NCBI RefSeq assembly: GCF_013282215.1
Contig: NZ_CP048103.1
Span: forward strand, 806,001 to 870,000
DNA length: 64,000 nucleotides
Direction of reading: 5' to 3'
Source: Kroppenstedtia eburnea
GTDB taxonomy: Bacteria; Bacillota; Bacilli; Thermoactinomycetales; DSM-45169
The notes below the pieces were generated by a model. The model saw only the letters and a program-made list of their open reading frames with translations, was not told the origin of the DNA and ran no database searches. Of the stretch, positions 26,201 to 35,255 are shown piece after piece. The first letter of the stretch is position 1, and each line of letters starts with the position of its first letter. The translations under genes and the position numbers were made by a program.

Positions 26201-27701
26201 AGAAGCGCGCTATCGACTGGAACGTTCTGGTTTCCCCGGTGAATGGTTGCGGGAAAACCGGAGGGAAATCACCCGGGATGAGTTGGAAGAGGGGGAACAA
26301 CAGGTTCACGAGGCTAAAGAGGCGGAGAAAGTTGCTGTTGAGTGTTGGAACCAATGGCAAAGGAGGGTGAGCCAATGGCGCGGGGGGTGTGAGGAGTGCC
26401 GGAAGCGAGTGATGAAGGATCACGGTCGGGAGCCTTTTCCGGATTATTCACCGGAACGTCACGATCACCAATACAGGGGTTTCCAAAAAGAACTGACAGA
26501 TGTGAACAAAGAACGGACGGACCTGATGGAACTTCTGGAGCGGGAACATCGATGGCAAGATGAATATCGGGAACAGGCGGAGCGCATCGGTGACCATCGG
26601 TCCATTCGCTTGGAAGAGCTGCCGGCCGATGAAATCGATGAAGAAATATTGCCGTTGACAGATGCCGAATGGGAATCCCTGAGTCTGACTCCACGAGAAT
26701 CAGTGCAGAAAGGAATGAAACAGTGGCAGGAGAACGGAAAAAGAATGAAGGAGCAAAAGCGTGTTCTGGAACAGGAATTTCAGCGCTTTGCTAGACGGCT
26801 CCAGGAGCGGAATAATCCCAAGTTGCATCAGTTTGTCCGGATGATGATTGAAATCAATAACGATGGGCGACTCTACGATTATGAGTTTGTGGAGACTCAT
26901 TTTGTGCGGATTTATGAGGCCTTGGATCAGTACGAAAAGGAATTTCAACGCACTATGGAGGAGAGCGAGAAAAATCATCATCATTTGGTCCAGCTCTGTT
27001 TGCAGCGTGCCAAAACCGTCCATGACAGTATATTGGAAGTACCCAAAAGTGCACGGGTGGAAATGTACGATCGGACTTTGCAAGTCATCCGGATTGACTG
27101 GCCGGCCTGGGAGGAGGAGGAAGGGAGGGAGAAAATGTCGCGCTACCTGGAGAAAGCATTGAACGATCTGCAACAATGGAGTGCGGAGGGAATGGAGGAT
27201 GACCAATTGAACCTCCGGATGGAAGAAAAATTACGAACTCGCAACCTCCTTCAGCTGCTGACACCCTTGGAAAATTGCCAAGTAACCGTCTATAAACCGA
27301 GAAAAGAATCGATCGCCCGTCGATCCCGGACGGAATACGCTCCCTGGGATGAGGTGGCCCGTTGGTCCGGTGGGGAAAACTACAGTATTTACATGACGAT
27401 GTTTATGGTGTTGATCAGTTATATACGCCGGCAAACCACAGGGAATCCGCGCGCCCATAAAACGATTATCGCCGATAATCCCTTTGGAAAAGCCTCCTCT
27501 CCTCATATTTTGGAGACGGTTTTTCGAATTGCGGAACAAAACTCGATTCAGCTCATCTGTCTGACTGCCCATAAAGACGAAGACATCCTGGCCCGTTTTC
27601 CCATTGTATACAGTCTCCAGTTACAACCGGCCTTTGGCAGAGAGGTGATGAAAGCAGAGGAGATCGAGAAGGGGTTTTATCATGTGGATCCTTCAGCATG
27701 A
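23286..27701 (+). CDS. jetC: Wadjet system protein JetC (SMC-like ATPase)
   Basis: A 1471-residue SMC/MukB-type ATPase. Walker A is ANGGGKT (near residue 40); two long coiled-coil arms run from about 240 to 590 and 770 to 1290; a hinge-like non-coiled stretch lies between (KWVWVEGVDYYVPHGEL onward). The ABC signature WSGGE (about 1360) and Walker B TIIADNPFG (about 1392) form the C-terminal half of the head. It extrudes DNA loops on plasmids and hands them to JetD. It is the last gene of the operon and appears intact. Confidence 0.9.
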   Translation: MPKIHRVRVSNIRYDGGKKQYPDITFDFHGKNAIVLLANGGGKTLLLQLIMQTVLPNEKINDRRIADLLQHERYTGQIAVEWVLDSEGDQPGYLCTGFCFTNPRPDDRNSVRYFTYLFDYGLDPSLTIESLPFFVEQEDGSKRPIQFQEMKDWLRERERQRVQVFDSIKEYQRRLRQFQVLPEEWKSIRDTNGTEGGVEKFFERSKTAQQLLEHLLIPHAEEVIYQTESRKKELVNAFQEHRKMLLEIPVIKQNISDFQVIRDHAETVLEEAKKVKKTGSQLMASHRWLERLGKTFARYQEESKKRAESLEQKRKMLEDVRKDLIWKIDSHRYYTQLLELEEGEKACRESEKEKNRMSEQLREAESHLASMQALKDFNEAEEAEQNLYKYSRELELLERKTPDSHRKLEKLKRHLRFSWKQEREKREGHKFKIEQENGELVSRRKHIEENLNESEQREESLMRELGRVEEWLRQYREKEAEIRRELGEDAAHSPQKVLDGEEASRKENRDEKQQLELKLGSMEEKKEQLEQKNIQLSIRKTEIISEKKNLDQQLSIYSRRAEELKREWNHTIGLRHSPDLFADKEELISQADRHLQRVQSDRADLQAELARLDEKWVWVEGVDYYVPHGELVRIQRRLEQRGVSAVLGAEWLSRQPLSEQEKEQILQSRPLLPYSILVEENQLNQVKRVMRQNQSWSADFPILFLVKSTANLSGSTEIPDFHLFTVGQGVYLYQPPSVKLYSGLEAFVEFKQRLGSEREELESRLKELAGKEKRVLDCTQLIRQFYREFSADQVQVWTRRENEIAVESDQLEEELGRIHRLKQELSTQQKNIRQELQQKEQEERIIEKRMGRLEEFLKWVKLLPDKTAEKSRSLKQIEELKQRMERLENELESIRKRQEEGRQRLRKCVNEIEKLIDDERRFRLHEVEAEPTDKEYFQCKADVETEESLIEKQDTDITLLKSLIEKEEKQREEARYRLERSGFPGEWLRENRREITRDELEEGEQQVHEAKEAEKVAVECWNQWQRRVSQWRGGCEECRKRVMKDHGREPFPDYSPERHDHQYRGFQKELTDVNKERTDLMELLEREHRWQDEYREQAERIGDHRSIRLEELPADEIDEEILPLTDAEWESLSLTPRESVQKGMKQWQENGKRMKEQKRVLEQEFQRFARRLQERNNPKLHQFVRMMIEINNDGRLYDYEFVETHFVRIYEALDQYEKEFQRTMEESEKNHHHLVQLCLQRAKTVHDSILEVPKSARVEMYDRTLQVIRIDWPAWEEEEGREKMSRYLEKALNDLQQWSAEGMEDDQLNLRMEEKLRTRNLLQLLTPLENCQVTVYKPRKESIARRSRTEYAPWDEVARWSGGENYSIYMTMFMVLISYIRRQTTGNPRAHKTIIADNPFGKASSPHILETVFRIAEQNSIQLICLTAHKDEDILARFPIVYSLQLQPAFGREVMKAEEIEKGFYHVDPSA

Positions 27702-27777
27702 GAGGAGGCCTTGTTCTTGGTTGAGTGTCGGAGTTGGTAATGGTTAAAGGAAAGATTGGCCATTCGCAAATTTAAAT

Positions 27778-27811
27778 CAAAAGGGCTGCCAACAGGCGGC
27801 CCTTTAATCAC
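27778..27811. terminator. Bidirectional terminator between jetC and the S9 peptidase gene
   Basis: AAAGGGC-GCC pairs with GGC-GCCCTTT around AACA, with A and T tracts on the two sides. Confidence 0.7.
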
Positions 27812-27818
27812 TCCATTC

Positions 27819-29624
27819 TCACTTCTTCATCAACCACTTCTCCAGCCAATCCGCGATGGCGCTGTAGGCGTGGACGCGGTTTTCCAGTTTGGCGAGGCCG
27901 TGGCCTTCGTCTTCATAGCGAAGGTACTCCACCGGGTGGTTGCGCTTTCGGAGGGCAGCGACGATCTGTTCCGCTTCGGAGACGGGGACGCGGGGATCGT
28001 TGGCGCCGTGGACGACGAAGAGAGGGGCCCGGATGTTGTCCACATGGTGAATGGGGGAGATCCGGTCGAAAAAGTCGCCGTCCTCCTCGATGGTGCCGTA
28101 CTCCGACTCCCGCAGATGGCGGCGGTAGGGGCTGGTGTTTTGGATGAAGGTCCGCAGGTTGGCGATCCCCACGATATCCACCCCGGCGGCCCAGAGATCG
28201 GGATGATGGGTCAAGGCCGCCAGCACCATGAATCCGCCGTAGCTTCCTCCCATGACGGCGATGGCGTCCTCCCGCGCATTGCCGTGCTCTCTCAGCCAAT
28301 CGACGCATCGGGCCAGATCGGTGACGGAATCCATCCGCTTGCGAACATCGTCCAGATGGACATAGGTACGGCCGTATCCGGAACTGCCCCGAACATTGGG
28401 GACAAAGACGGCCATACCCCGCTGCAGGAAAAACTGGATCAACGGGTTGAAACTGTTCCGGCTCTGGGACTCCGGTCCCCCATGAACCAACATGATGACG
28501 GGGTGGGGACCCTTATGGCCCGGGGGACGGTAATAGAAGGCGGGAATCTCCAGCCCGTCAAAGGAGGGATACGTCACCTCTTCCGGTGAGATAAAGGTGT
28601 CCTGGGGAACGCCGGAGATGGAGGCATAGGTGATTCGCTCCGGCTGGGGTTCCTCCGGCTGGATCTGCCAGATCTCCGTTCCGTGGCGGGGGCTGCTCAG
28701 GGTGAGGGCCAGCCTGTTTCCCCGTCGGTTCCATGTCGTGCCCAGAATCACCCCCTGCGGCAGTTCGGGAAGCTTCAGGGATCGGGAAGATTCCGCTTTG
28801 AGAACCTTCAGCCGGGAGTTGCCCCCTTCATTTTGGGTGAAAGCGAGGAGGCCACCGTCGGGGGACAAGGACAGGTCTTCCGCATCCCAACGGTCCTCCG
28901 TCAACCAAGTCCAGTCCAGGGTGTCCAGGTGGATCCGGGCCACCCGCGTAAACTCGCTTTCCCGGTTCGACAAGAGAAACAGAGTGTCACCGTCAGGGGA
29001 AAAACGGGCTCCGGTAAAGAGGGCCTGCCCCTTGCGGGGAGTGAGCAGCCGGGTATTCCCGGTGTCCAGGTCCAGGAGGTGAAGGTCGTTGTCCATATTG
29101 GAGTACACCCGGGAGAAGAGGATTTTCTTCCCGTCGGGGCTGAAGCGGCCGGCGTAATTGGTGTGGTCGCTCTGGTGCAGAAGCCGGTGGCTGTCCGTCT
29201 CCAACTCATACAAATACACGTCGAAGTTTTTTCCATTACGCCGGTTGGAAGCGTATGTGAAGCGTTTTCCGTCAGGAGACCAGGCACCGAAAGCATAGAT
29301 GTGTTCCGGGTCCTGGGATATATCCTTTATATCCAGTCCGTCTCCGTCCATCAGAAAGAGTTGGGCCCGCTCGTTTCCACCCCGGTCTGCGCTGACCAGG
29401 ATGCGGTCTTCCCGGGGGGAGGCGGCCACCCCTCTCACTCCGTCCGGGAAAAAGGTGATCTGTCTCGGCCACGGGAGGTCCACATCCTGTCGCCACACCT
29501 GGGCGATGCCGCTCATCGTGGACAGAAAGTAGATCCCCCGGTCGTCATGGGCAAAAGAGGGACCAAAAGCTGAACGGATCTCCATATACCTACGGATATC
29601 GATCGATCTCGCATCAGATGTCAC
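27819..29624 (-). CDS. S9 family (acylaminoacyl/prolyl oligopeptidase-like) serine peptidase
   Basis: A 601-residue cytosolic peptidase: an N-terminal beta-propeller with WD40-like PD40 repeats (SPDGKRFTYAS, SPDGKKILFS, SPDGDTLFLLS, SPDGGLLAFTQ), then an alpha/beta hydrolase domain. The triad is Ser in GGSYGGFM, Asp in NDPRVP and His in EGHGLAK near the end. GTG 29624 is chosen because GGAGGAG lies 9 bases upstream; the frame extends to 29726 but has no ribosome site there. It trims short peptides. It is monocistronic. Confidence 0.88.
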   Translation of the reverse strand: MTSDARSIDIRRYMEIRSAFGPSFAHDDRGIYFLSTMSGIAQVWRQDVDLPWPRQITFFPDGVRGVAASPREDRILVSADRGGNERAQLFLMDGDGLDIKDISQDPEHIYAFGAWSPDGKRFTYASNRRNGKNFDVYLYELETDSHRLLHQSDHTNYAGRFSPDGKKILFSRVYSNMDNDLHLLDLDTGNTRLLTPRKGQALFTGARFSPDGDTLFLLSNRESEFTRVARIHLDTLDWTWLTEDRWDAEDLSLSPDGGLLAFTQNEGGNSRLKVLKAESSRSLKLPELPQGVILGTTWNRRGNRLALTLSSPRHGTEIWQIQPEEPQPERITYASISGVPQDTFISPEEVTYPSFDGLEIPAFYYRPPGHKGPHPVIMLVHGGPESQSRNSFNPLIQFFLQRGMAVFVPNVRGSSGYGRTYVHLDDVRKRMDSVTDLARCVDWLREHGNAREDAIAVMGGSYGGFMVLAALTHHPDLWAAGVDIVGIANLRTFIQNTSPYRRHLRESEYGTIEEDGDFFDRISPIHHVDNIRAPLFVVHGANDPRVPVSEAEQIVAALRKRNHPVEYLRYEDEGHGLAKLENRVHAYSAIADWLEKWLMKK

Positions 29625-29707
29625 TGGATCTTTCTCCTCCTGTTGAGTGGAGTCCCTTTCCAGAAAATCGTACCTTCCTTTCTGCATTTTCACAACCCCC
29701 GGCTGGA

Positions 29708-29736
29708 GGGGTGCCATTTTTGGCACCCCTTTTTTG
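29708..29736 (+). terminator. Orphan plus-strand terminator-like hairpin
   Basis: GGGGTGCC-ATTTTT-GGCACCCC followed by T6. No plus-strand gene precedes it; the S9 gene reads away on the other strand. It could close an antisense transcript or be a mobile piece, as a related hairpin with the same 3' flank lies at 13147. Confidence 0.55.
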
Positions 29737-29846
29737 ATATGGTGGAATTTGGACTGAAAAGGTTGAATTTCATACGAATAATGGTTGTAGAGGATGTTTT
29801 ATTTTTTTTAGGTATATTATGTCCGACCATAGGAGGATGTACAAAG

Positions 29847-31844
29847 TTGGAAATCTATCAAATGATCAATTCGGTGAAGGCCAAACGGGGGGGACTGACC
29901 CGAAACCTGTTGACAAGGGCGAAGCTTTTGGCAGAGGAGCTCAACCGGAGGATCCATGTGGTGACCTTTGACTTCAACCCGGATTATGACCAAGTGAGAC
30001 AGGATTTGTTGCGCCTGCAAATCATCAACGAAAAAGTAATCATCCATAATCTGTATGAGTTTTTATGCGAGCAACCACCCTCTCGTCCCCAGGTGGACCG
30101 GATCCTTCATCCTGTGGAGGAGCCCGGCTTTGTCGTCGTGAAGGATGAAGAGAAAAGAGGGTATCATTTTTTTCAAAACGGGCTCTATGTCAAGTACAAG
30201 GAGTATGACGAGGACGGTCGGCTGAAGTTTATTGACTTTTTCAATGAAAACCACTACCGGATCCGTCGGGAACATTTCGATGCCAAGGGGCGGCTCAGAC
30301 GGACGGTATATTTGGATCAGATCTTGGACAAGCCCCGCCAGACCCGTTTTTTCGATGAAGAGGGACATTGCTTTCTTTCCAATTGGTATGAACCCGAACA
30401 GGGGAAATGCTACCGGGTTCATTGGTTTGACCGGGGTGGGCAACTGATTCGGACATTTCAAAGCGAAAAAGAGATGAAACTGTTCTGGTTAAATCGATTG
30501 GTCCAAGAAGAGCCGACGGTGATCCTTCAGTCGGATGATCCCAAAACCAGCCGTCTACTGCTTGATGCCGACCCGAGGGCTGTCAAGGTGAAGATGCTTC
30601 ACAGCAATCATCTGGATGAGCCATACGTGTATGGTGCACCTGTTTCCAAGCAGAACGAACTGGCACTGAAACAAGCCGACGGGTTTGATGCTTTTGTTGT
30701 GATCACGGAAGAGCAGAAGCGGGATATTCAGCGCCAGTTTGGCATGCGAACAACCTTTCACGATATCCTTCATGCTGTCCCCCGGGTGGAACCGGATCCC
30801 CATATCCAACGGGATCCGTGGAAGGCGGTGGTGATCAGTCGGTTTGTCGCTTCCAAACATTGTGATCATGCAATCCGTGCTTTCCAAAAGGTGGCGGAAC
30901 GATTCCCCCAGGCTCGGCTGGAGTTGTGGGGTTTCGGGCGTGAAGAAGCAAATCTTCGCGAATTGATCAGGGAATTGGGCCTGCAGGACCATGTGTTCAT
31001 CCAAGGAGCCACCCAGGATGCCCAGGCTGTCTTCCAAAGTGCGGCGTTTTCCTTACTCCCTACGGAAAGGGAAGCCTTTGGCTTGGTGATTGCTGAAAGT
31101 TTGGCAGCGGGTGCACCGGTGATTGCTTACGATGTCAATTACGGCCCCCGGGATCTGATCACCCATGATGTCAACGGCTTCCTGATTCAGCGGGATGATC
31201 TGGACGGGATGAGTGAGGCGATGATCACGCTGTTTCAAGATCGGGAAAAGTGGGCGGCTATGTGTCGGGAGGCCCGGAACATCAGCGAGAATATCAGTGA
31301 GGAGAGGTTTGTCCGACAATGGATTCAGGTTTATGAGGAAGCGGTGAAACAAAAACAAAACCGGGTTCAGATGAAAAAACCCACCTGCCGGATCACCGAT
31401 TTCTCTTGGGCGGACCCCTCCACCGGCACATGGAGACTGGAGGGGGAGGTGGTTTTCCGGCAGGAGATGGAGCGGTGGAGGGAAGAGGTGCAGATGGCTC
31501 TCTATCTGCGAAAACGGACGGAATGGATCGATGGATATTTCCCGGCTGTCATCCAATGGAAAGACGATCGTAGCATTTTTTTTCAATCTGAACTCACCCT
31601 CGCCAAGTGGATGGAGCAGAGCAAGACTTTGCGGGGCAGATGGGATGTATATACAAGCATCACCGTCCGGAACGCCCATCACTTTGTCCGTCTCGGAGGA
31701 ACGGAGGAGAATCCGCCCGACACCGAAGTGGAAGTGCCAAACGGGATTATTTGTCCTTATTACACTGAACACGGAAATCTCAGCTTGTGGTGCAAGAAGG
31801 CGGATCAGAAGAAAAGTCTGCTCTCTTTGCTCGTCGGGAATTGA
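29847..31844 (+). CDS. Glycosyltransferase family 4, TagE/TarM-like
   Basis: A 665-residue enzyme with a retaining GT-B fold. An N-terminal half of about 330 residues with a beta-rich insertion (residues 110-210, YKEYDEDGRLKFIDFF-type repeats) precedes the GT4 nucleotide-sugar domain, which shows VISRFVASKHCDHAI, LELWGFG, FSLLPTEREAFGLVIAES (E-x7-E) and YDVNYGPRDLI. These resemble poly(glycerol-phosphate) alpha-glucosyltransferases, which decorate wall teichoic acid and alter phage receptors. A third domain of about 140 residues follows. TTG 29847 follows AGGAGG (29831-29836) with a slightly long spacer. The acceptor is uncertain. Confidence 0.75.
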   Translation: MEIYQMINSVKAKRGGLTRNLLTRAKLLAEELNRRIHVVTFDFNPDYDQVRQDLLRLQIINEKVIIHNLYEFLCEQPPSRPQVDRILHPVEEPGFVVVKDEEKRGYHFFQNGLYVKYKEYDEDGRLKFIDFFNENHYRIRREHFDAKGRLRRTVYLDQILDKPRQTRFFDEEGHCFLSNWYEPEQGKCYRVHWFDRGGQLIRTFQSEKEMKLFWLNRLVQEEPTVILQSDDPKTSRLLLDADPRAVKVKMLHSNHLDEPYVYGAPVSKQNELALKQADGFDAFVVITEEQKRDIQRQFGMRTTFHDILHAVPRVEPDPHIQRDPWKAVVISRFVASKHCDHAIRAFQKVAERFPQARLELWGFGREEANLRELIRELGLQDHVFIQGATQDAQAVFQSAAFSLLPTEREAFGLVIAESLAAGAPVIAYDVNYGPRDLITHDVNGFLIQRDDLDGMSEAMITLFQDREKWAAMCREARNISENISEERFVRQWIQVYEEAVKQKQNRVQMKKPTCRITDFSWADPSTGTWRLEGEVVFRQEMERWREEVQMALYLRKRTEWIDGYFPAVIQWKDDRSIFFQSELTLAKWMEQSKTLRGRWDVYTSITVRNAHHFVRLGGTEENPPDTEVEVPNGIICPYYTEHGNLSLWCKKADQKKSLLSLLVGN

Positions 31845-31854
31845 ATTAACCTGT

Positions 31855-31893
31855 ACAGAGGCTGTCGAGGAGTCTTGACAGCCTTGATTTTTA
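31855..31893 (+). terminator. Terminator of the glycosyltransferase gene
   Basis: AGGCTGTC with GACAGCCT, followed by TTGATTTTTA. Confidence 0.75.
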
Positions 31894-32072
31894 TCTCAAA
31901 TCTCTTTCAACCACGGTAATTGATATAAAACATCATTGATTATTCGATTATTCCCATAAATGTAAGGTGATTCGGGTTGAACTCTTTGGCAGGTGGGGAC
32001 TTGAATCCATTGTTTTGTGGTAAAATTGCATCATTTCCGATACAATCATATCCAGAAAAAGGAGGGGTGTGA

Positions 32073-34385
32073 TTGATTGAAACGATGCGGCAGTGGGGGA
32101 CCGCTTGCCTGCAATATGGGGAACAACGGTGGAAACGGTGGAGAGAAGCCCATCCCGAACTGCTTCGCTGGGGGAGGAAGGCATACATCCTGTTGGCCTG
32201 GGTCCTGATGCCCCTCGCCGTCCTCGCCTGGATCTTCATCCCGCAAGCGAGGCAGGCGATGGTTCAGTTCTTGTGGAGCTACTACCTGCTGTGGCAATTT
32301 TGGTTCCTCGCCCGCAGCAAGACGATGACCTGGACGGGGACCGCCCGTTTTTTTGCGGTGGGTGCATGGCTGATCGCCCCCTTATCGGCCTTGATCATCT
32401 ACTTCACTCATGGCCTGTTTGCTGAGGGAGCCCTTTCCGTGCGGGCGGACTGGAGCAGTGAGGTGTTGGGGCCCTTCGTCGAGGAGACGGTGAAGCTGTT
32501 CCCTTTCTTTCTCCTCTTCCTGTGGACCCGGCGTACCCAAACCTTCAGCCTGACCGACTATCTGTTGGCCGGTGCGGCGGTCGGGGTCGGGTTTGACTTT
32601 ATGGAGGAGATGTTGCGGCGTTGGGTGACGGCGGATTCCGGAAGCGGGTTGTTTGGTTTCCTGGCGGAACTGTTGTCCGACACTGAGCAGAATTGGGGGG
32701 TATTCACCCTGTTTCCCGGCTCCTTTGAAAGCCATGAGGCCTTCTCCTCGGGGCATGGGATCTGGAGCGGGTTTGTCACCTTGGCGATCGGACTGGGGAT
32801 TCATTTGCAGAAACGGTGGGGGAGGAAGGCTTTCCTCCTTCCGTTGGCGGTCTTCGCCTGGGCCGTGTTCGACCATGGGGCCTGGAACGCTCACAGTGAC
32901 GGGATGCCGTTACCCTTGGAGTGGCTGTATCTGTTGACAGGACAGGGACACTTCTTTAAATGGGTCTTCGTGGCGGCGTTTCTGTTGGCGATCGGGCTGG
33001 ACTACCGCCGGTTGAACCGGGTGGGGGAAAGGTTGCCCCTGCTCCCCGGTGAGCGCCTGTTGGAGCCCTTGACGGAGCTGTTGACGATTCTGCAGGCGAT
33101 CCCCCGGGGGCGACAAGTATGGGGCCACATGGTCTTGTTCACCCGGGAACGAAGGCGCCTCGGTTTCTCGTTGCTGGCGCCACGGGATGATGACATCGAG
33201 GTGGAACAGGAACCCCTGCGTCAGACGCTCCACCGGCGTTCCCTGATTCTGGGGAGTGCCTTGGCCGCTTTGCTGTTGCTGTGGCTGTCCGCTGATGTTT
33301 ATATCCTGCATGATGGACCGGATGCCTATTTCACAGGTCTGCTGGACCGTCTCGCTGACTGGTGGCAAGGGCTGAACGGCTGGGAAAAGGCGGGGGTGAT
33401 CACCGCCGTCACCGTGCTGGGTGGCATGCTGACGGTGGCGACGGGAGGCGGTTTCCTGGCGGGAGGATTCACCGCTCTCGGTGCCGCACTCACCGCCCAT
33501 GACATCCTGCAAAACCCGGAGCCGACAAAGGCTTTTCTGAAAGATCCAGTCGGAACCTTGAAACAGTGGGGAAAGGAGTTGCTCCGGCGCCCACCCCAGG
33601 AAGCCGGGGTCCTCGTCCTGGCTGTGGCGGCGGATCAGCTTTCCCGTCGCGTCCCTGTCATCCGGGTGGTGGATGAGCTGATCCACCGGGGAAAAGCGGC
33701 CCTCCAGCGTTTTGCGCGGAGATGGATGCCCGGCCGCTCCATGCAGGAGGCCGGCACGGGAGCAAGAGTGGACTGGACCGGACCGGATGTGAGGCAATCC
33801 CGCGGGACCGGGAGTTCCGGCGGAGGAGATGGGAAGGAGCCGGAGAAAAAGAAGACAGGATGGGAACGCTTTGAAGAAGAAGATCCCCTGCCGGGAAGTC
33901 TGGGGACGAGTAAGACCAGGAGTTTGTTTAAAAGCGTTTTGGATCAGGCTTATAAAGAAGATCCCGGGCGAAAAACCACCTTTGGGATTCCGGATGATAT
34001 AGTGGTCAAAGATGGAAGAATTACGATCGTGGAAGAAGCGAAGATGTATTCGAAAAAGGAATTTGAGCGGCTGGCTAATCTGGCGGAGGATGATCCTGAT
34101 CGATTTATTAGGCGAGGTATTCCGGCAAATACTGATGCAAGGCAGATACGCTATATTCAATTTAAGAAGCATAAGGAGTCTGTAAACTATCTCCTCAACA
34201 ATCTGGACAAGATTTCCTCAGCCAAGGAGCTGGGAATCACTCATTCCGATGCGAAGGTGGAATATATGCTGAAAGTGCCGAAATGGGCGTCCGAAGACAT
34301 GTTGGAGAAGATGAAGAAGGCTTTTGAAGAGCAGCTCAACATCACGGTGAAATATCGCCGCATCGACTGGGGTGGGAAAGGATAA
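32073..34385 (+). CDS. Polymorphic toxin: PrsW-type membrane protease fused to a PD-(D/E)XK-like toxin domain
   Basis: A 770-residue protein. Residues 35-325 form a multi-pass PrsW-like intramembrane protease with its motifs FVEETVK (about 135), GFDFMEEM (about 171), SGHGIWSG and FDHGAWNA. A helical/transmembrane middle follows (about 389-410 and a Gly/Ala-rich stretch at 445-485), then a Gly/Ser/Lys linker (about 575-600). The last 160 residues are a separate module with PDD (about 640) and EEAK (about 655), spaced like a PD-(D/E)XK nuclease site. TTG 32073 follows AGGAGG at 7 bases. The stop overlaps the next gene (TAATG). Self-cleaving release of the toxin tip is inferred; toxicity is untested. 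Confidence 0.7.
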   Translation: MIETMRQWGTACLQYGEQRWKRWREAHPELLRWGRKAYILLAWVLMPLAVLAWIFIPQARQAMVQFLWSYYLLWQFWFLARSKTMTWTGTARFFAVGAWLIAPLSALIIYFTHGLFAEGALSVRADWSSEVLGPFVEETVKLFPFFLLFLWTRRTQTFSLTDYLLAGAAVGVGFDFMEEMLRRWVTADSGSGLFGFLAELLSDTEQNWGVFTLFPGSFESHEAFSSGHGIWSGFVTLAIGLGIHLQKRWGRKAFLLPLAVFAWAVFDHGAWNAHSDGMPLPLEWLYLLTGQGHFFKWVFVAAFLLAIGLDYRRLNRVGERLPLLPGERLLEPLTELLTILQAIPRGRQVWGHMVLFTRERRRLGFSLLAPRDDDIEVEQEPLRQTLHRRSLILGSALAALLLLWLSADVYILHDGPDAYFTGLLDRLADWWQGLNGWEKAGVITAVTVLGGMLTVATGGGFLAGGFTALGAALTAHDILQNPEPTKAFLKDPVGTLKQWGKELLRRPPQEAGVLVLAVAADQLSRRVPVIRVVDELIHRGKAALQRFARRWMPGRSMQEAGTGARVDWTGPDVRQSRGTGSSGGGDGKEPEKKKTGWERFEEEDPLPGSLGTSKTRSLFKSVLDQAYKEDPGRKTTFGIPDDIVVKDGRITIVEEAKMYSKKEFERLANLAEDDPDRFIRRGIPANTDARQIRYIQFKKHKESVNYLLNNLDKISSAKELGITHSDAKVEYMLKVPKWASEDMLEKMKKAFEEQLNITVKYRRIDWGGKG

Positions 34386-35179
34386 TGGAAGAGATCGAAA
34401 GATGGCTGATGTTTTCTTATTGGGGCTCCTATCTGAAGGAAGATTATATGCAGGTGGGGCTGGATGTGACGGAAGTCCTGATGAAGCACTGGGGTCAGGT
34501 AGAGTGGCTAAGGGGAACTTTATTTAGCTATGATGAAGGGCTGAAAGATGTCGATTCCTTCGACAAGATCAGGGATGAGGTCTTGAGTAATCAAAAAAGA
34601 TATAGATTATATGATGTTACATTCTTCAATCCCACTGTGACAGAAGAAATCTATGTGAACCGGTTGGATATTTTTGATGCAATGTTAACGATTCAAGAAT
34701 ACGATGATCTGAAATATTTCCAAACCGAGGATCCTGCCTTGAATGAACAGAGAACCCGGGCGCTGTTGGAAGTGTTCACCGATGTGGCCAGTCTGCCCGC
34801 CATTGAAGAACTGTGGATGCCGGATCGCGATTTAAATGCCTTCATGGGCCATCCCGCTTATCTGTACCGGCCCCGTCCGCTGTATGAACGGGTGGAGGAT
34901 TCGCTTTATACATTGAAGACAAAAGACGAAGTAACCCGATTGGTGGAGGAGTTTCATACCTATGTGCCGATGGAATGGGTGATCGACTATTTGCAGGATC
35001 ACCTGGGGGCAGATGCGGTACAGGTGATGGCGGACGGCAAGGTCCGGGTCTTGTTTTATGATCGGGAGCTAACCAAAAGCAAAGTGGATACCCGGGAGTT
35101 TCTGAACAACTTTGAAGCAGATGTGGATCGGTTTTGCCGGGAAAAGGGTGTAACGTTGTACAAGGGTGAGGCGTCATAA
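34385..35179 (+). CDS. Candidate immunity protein for the PrsW-linked toxin, copy 1
   Basis: A 264-residue acidic cytosolic protein with no family I recognise. Its ATG overlaps the toxin stop, the usual position of an immunity gene, and a second copy lies at 36308 behind another scrap of the same toxin tip. Features include the start MEEIERWLMFSYWGSYLKE and conserved blocks DVTFFNPTVTEEIY, GHPAYLYRPRPLYERVE and VTLYKGEAS shared by both copies. It would bind and neutralise the toxin module; that role is inferred from context only. Confidence 0.6.
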   Translation: MEEIERWLMFSYWGSYLKEDYMQVGLDVTEVLMKHWGQVEWLRGTLFSYDEGLKDVDSFDKIRDEVLSNQKRYRLYDVTFFNPTVTEEIYVNRLDIFDAMLTIQEYDDLKYFQTEDPALNEQRTRALLEVFTDVASLPAIEELWMPDRDLNAFMGHPAYLYRPRPLYERVEDSLYTLKTKDEVTRLVEEFHTYVPMEWVIDYLQDHLGADAVQVMADGKVRVLFYDRELTKSKVDTREFLNNFEADVDRFCREKGVTLYKGEAS

Positions 35180-35188
35180 CAGTTTGAG

Positions 35189-35228
35189 ACGAACGGGGAA
35201 TCTGTTGATTCCCTGTTCGTCCTTTTTT
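35189..35228 (+). terminator. Terminator after immunity copy 1
   Basis: ACGAACGGGGAATC with GATTCCCTGTTCGT around TGTT, then CCTTTTTT. Confidence 0.85.
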
Positions 35229-35255
35229 GCAGGACTCAGGCATGGCAGCCGTTTA

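Noticed and set aside
27756-29573. Long plus-strand open frames (277 and 296 codons) opposite the S9 peptidase gene
   Set aside because: They are the reverse of a clear S9 peptidase with triad motifs; the translations have no domain motifs or RBS.
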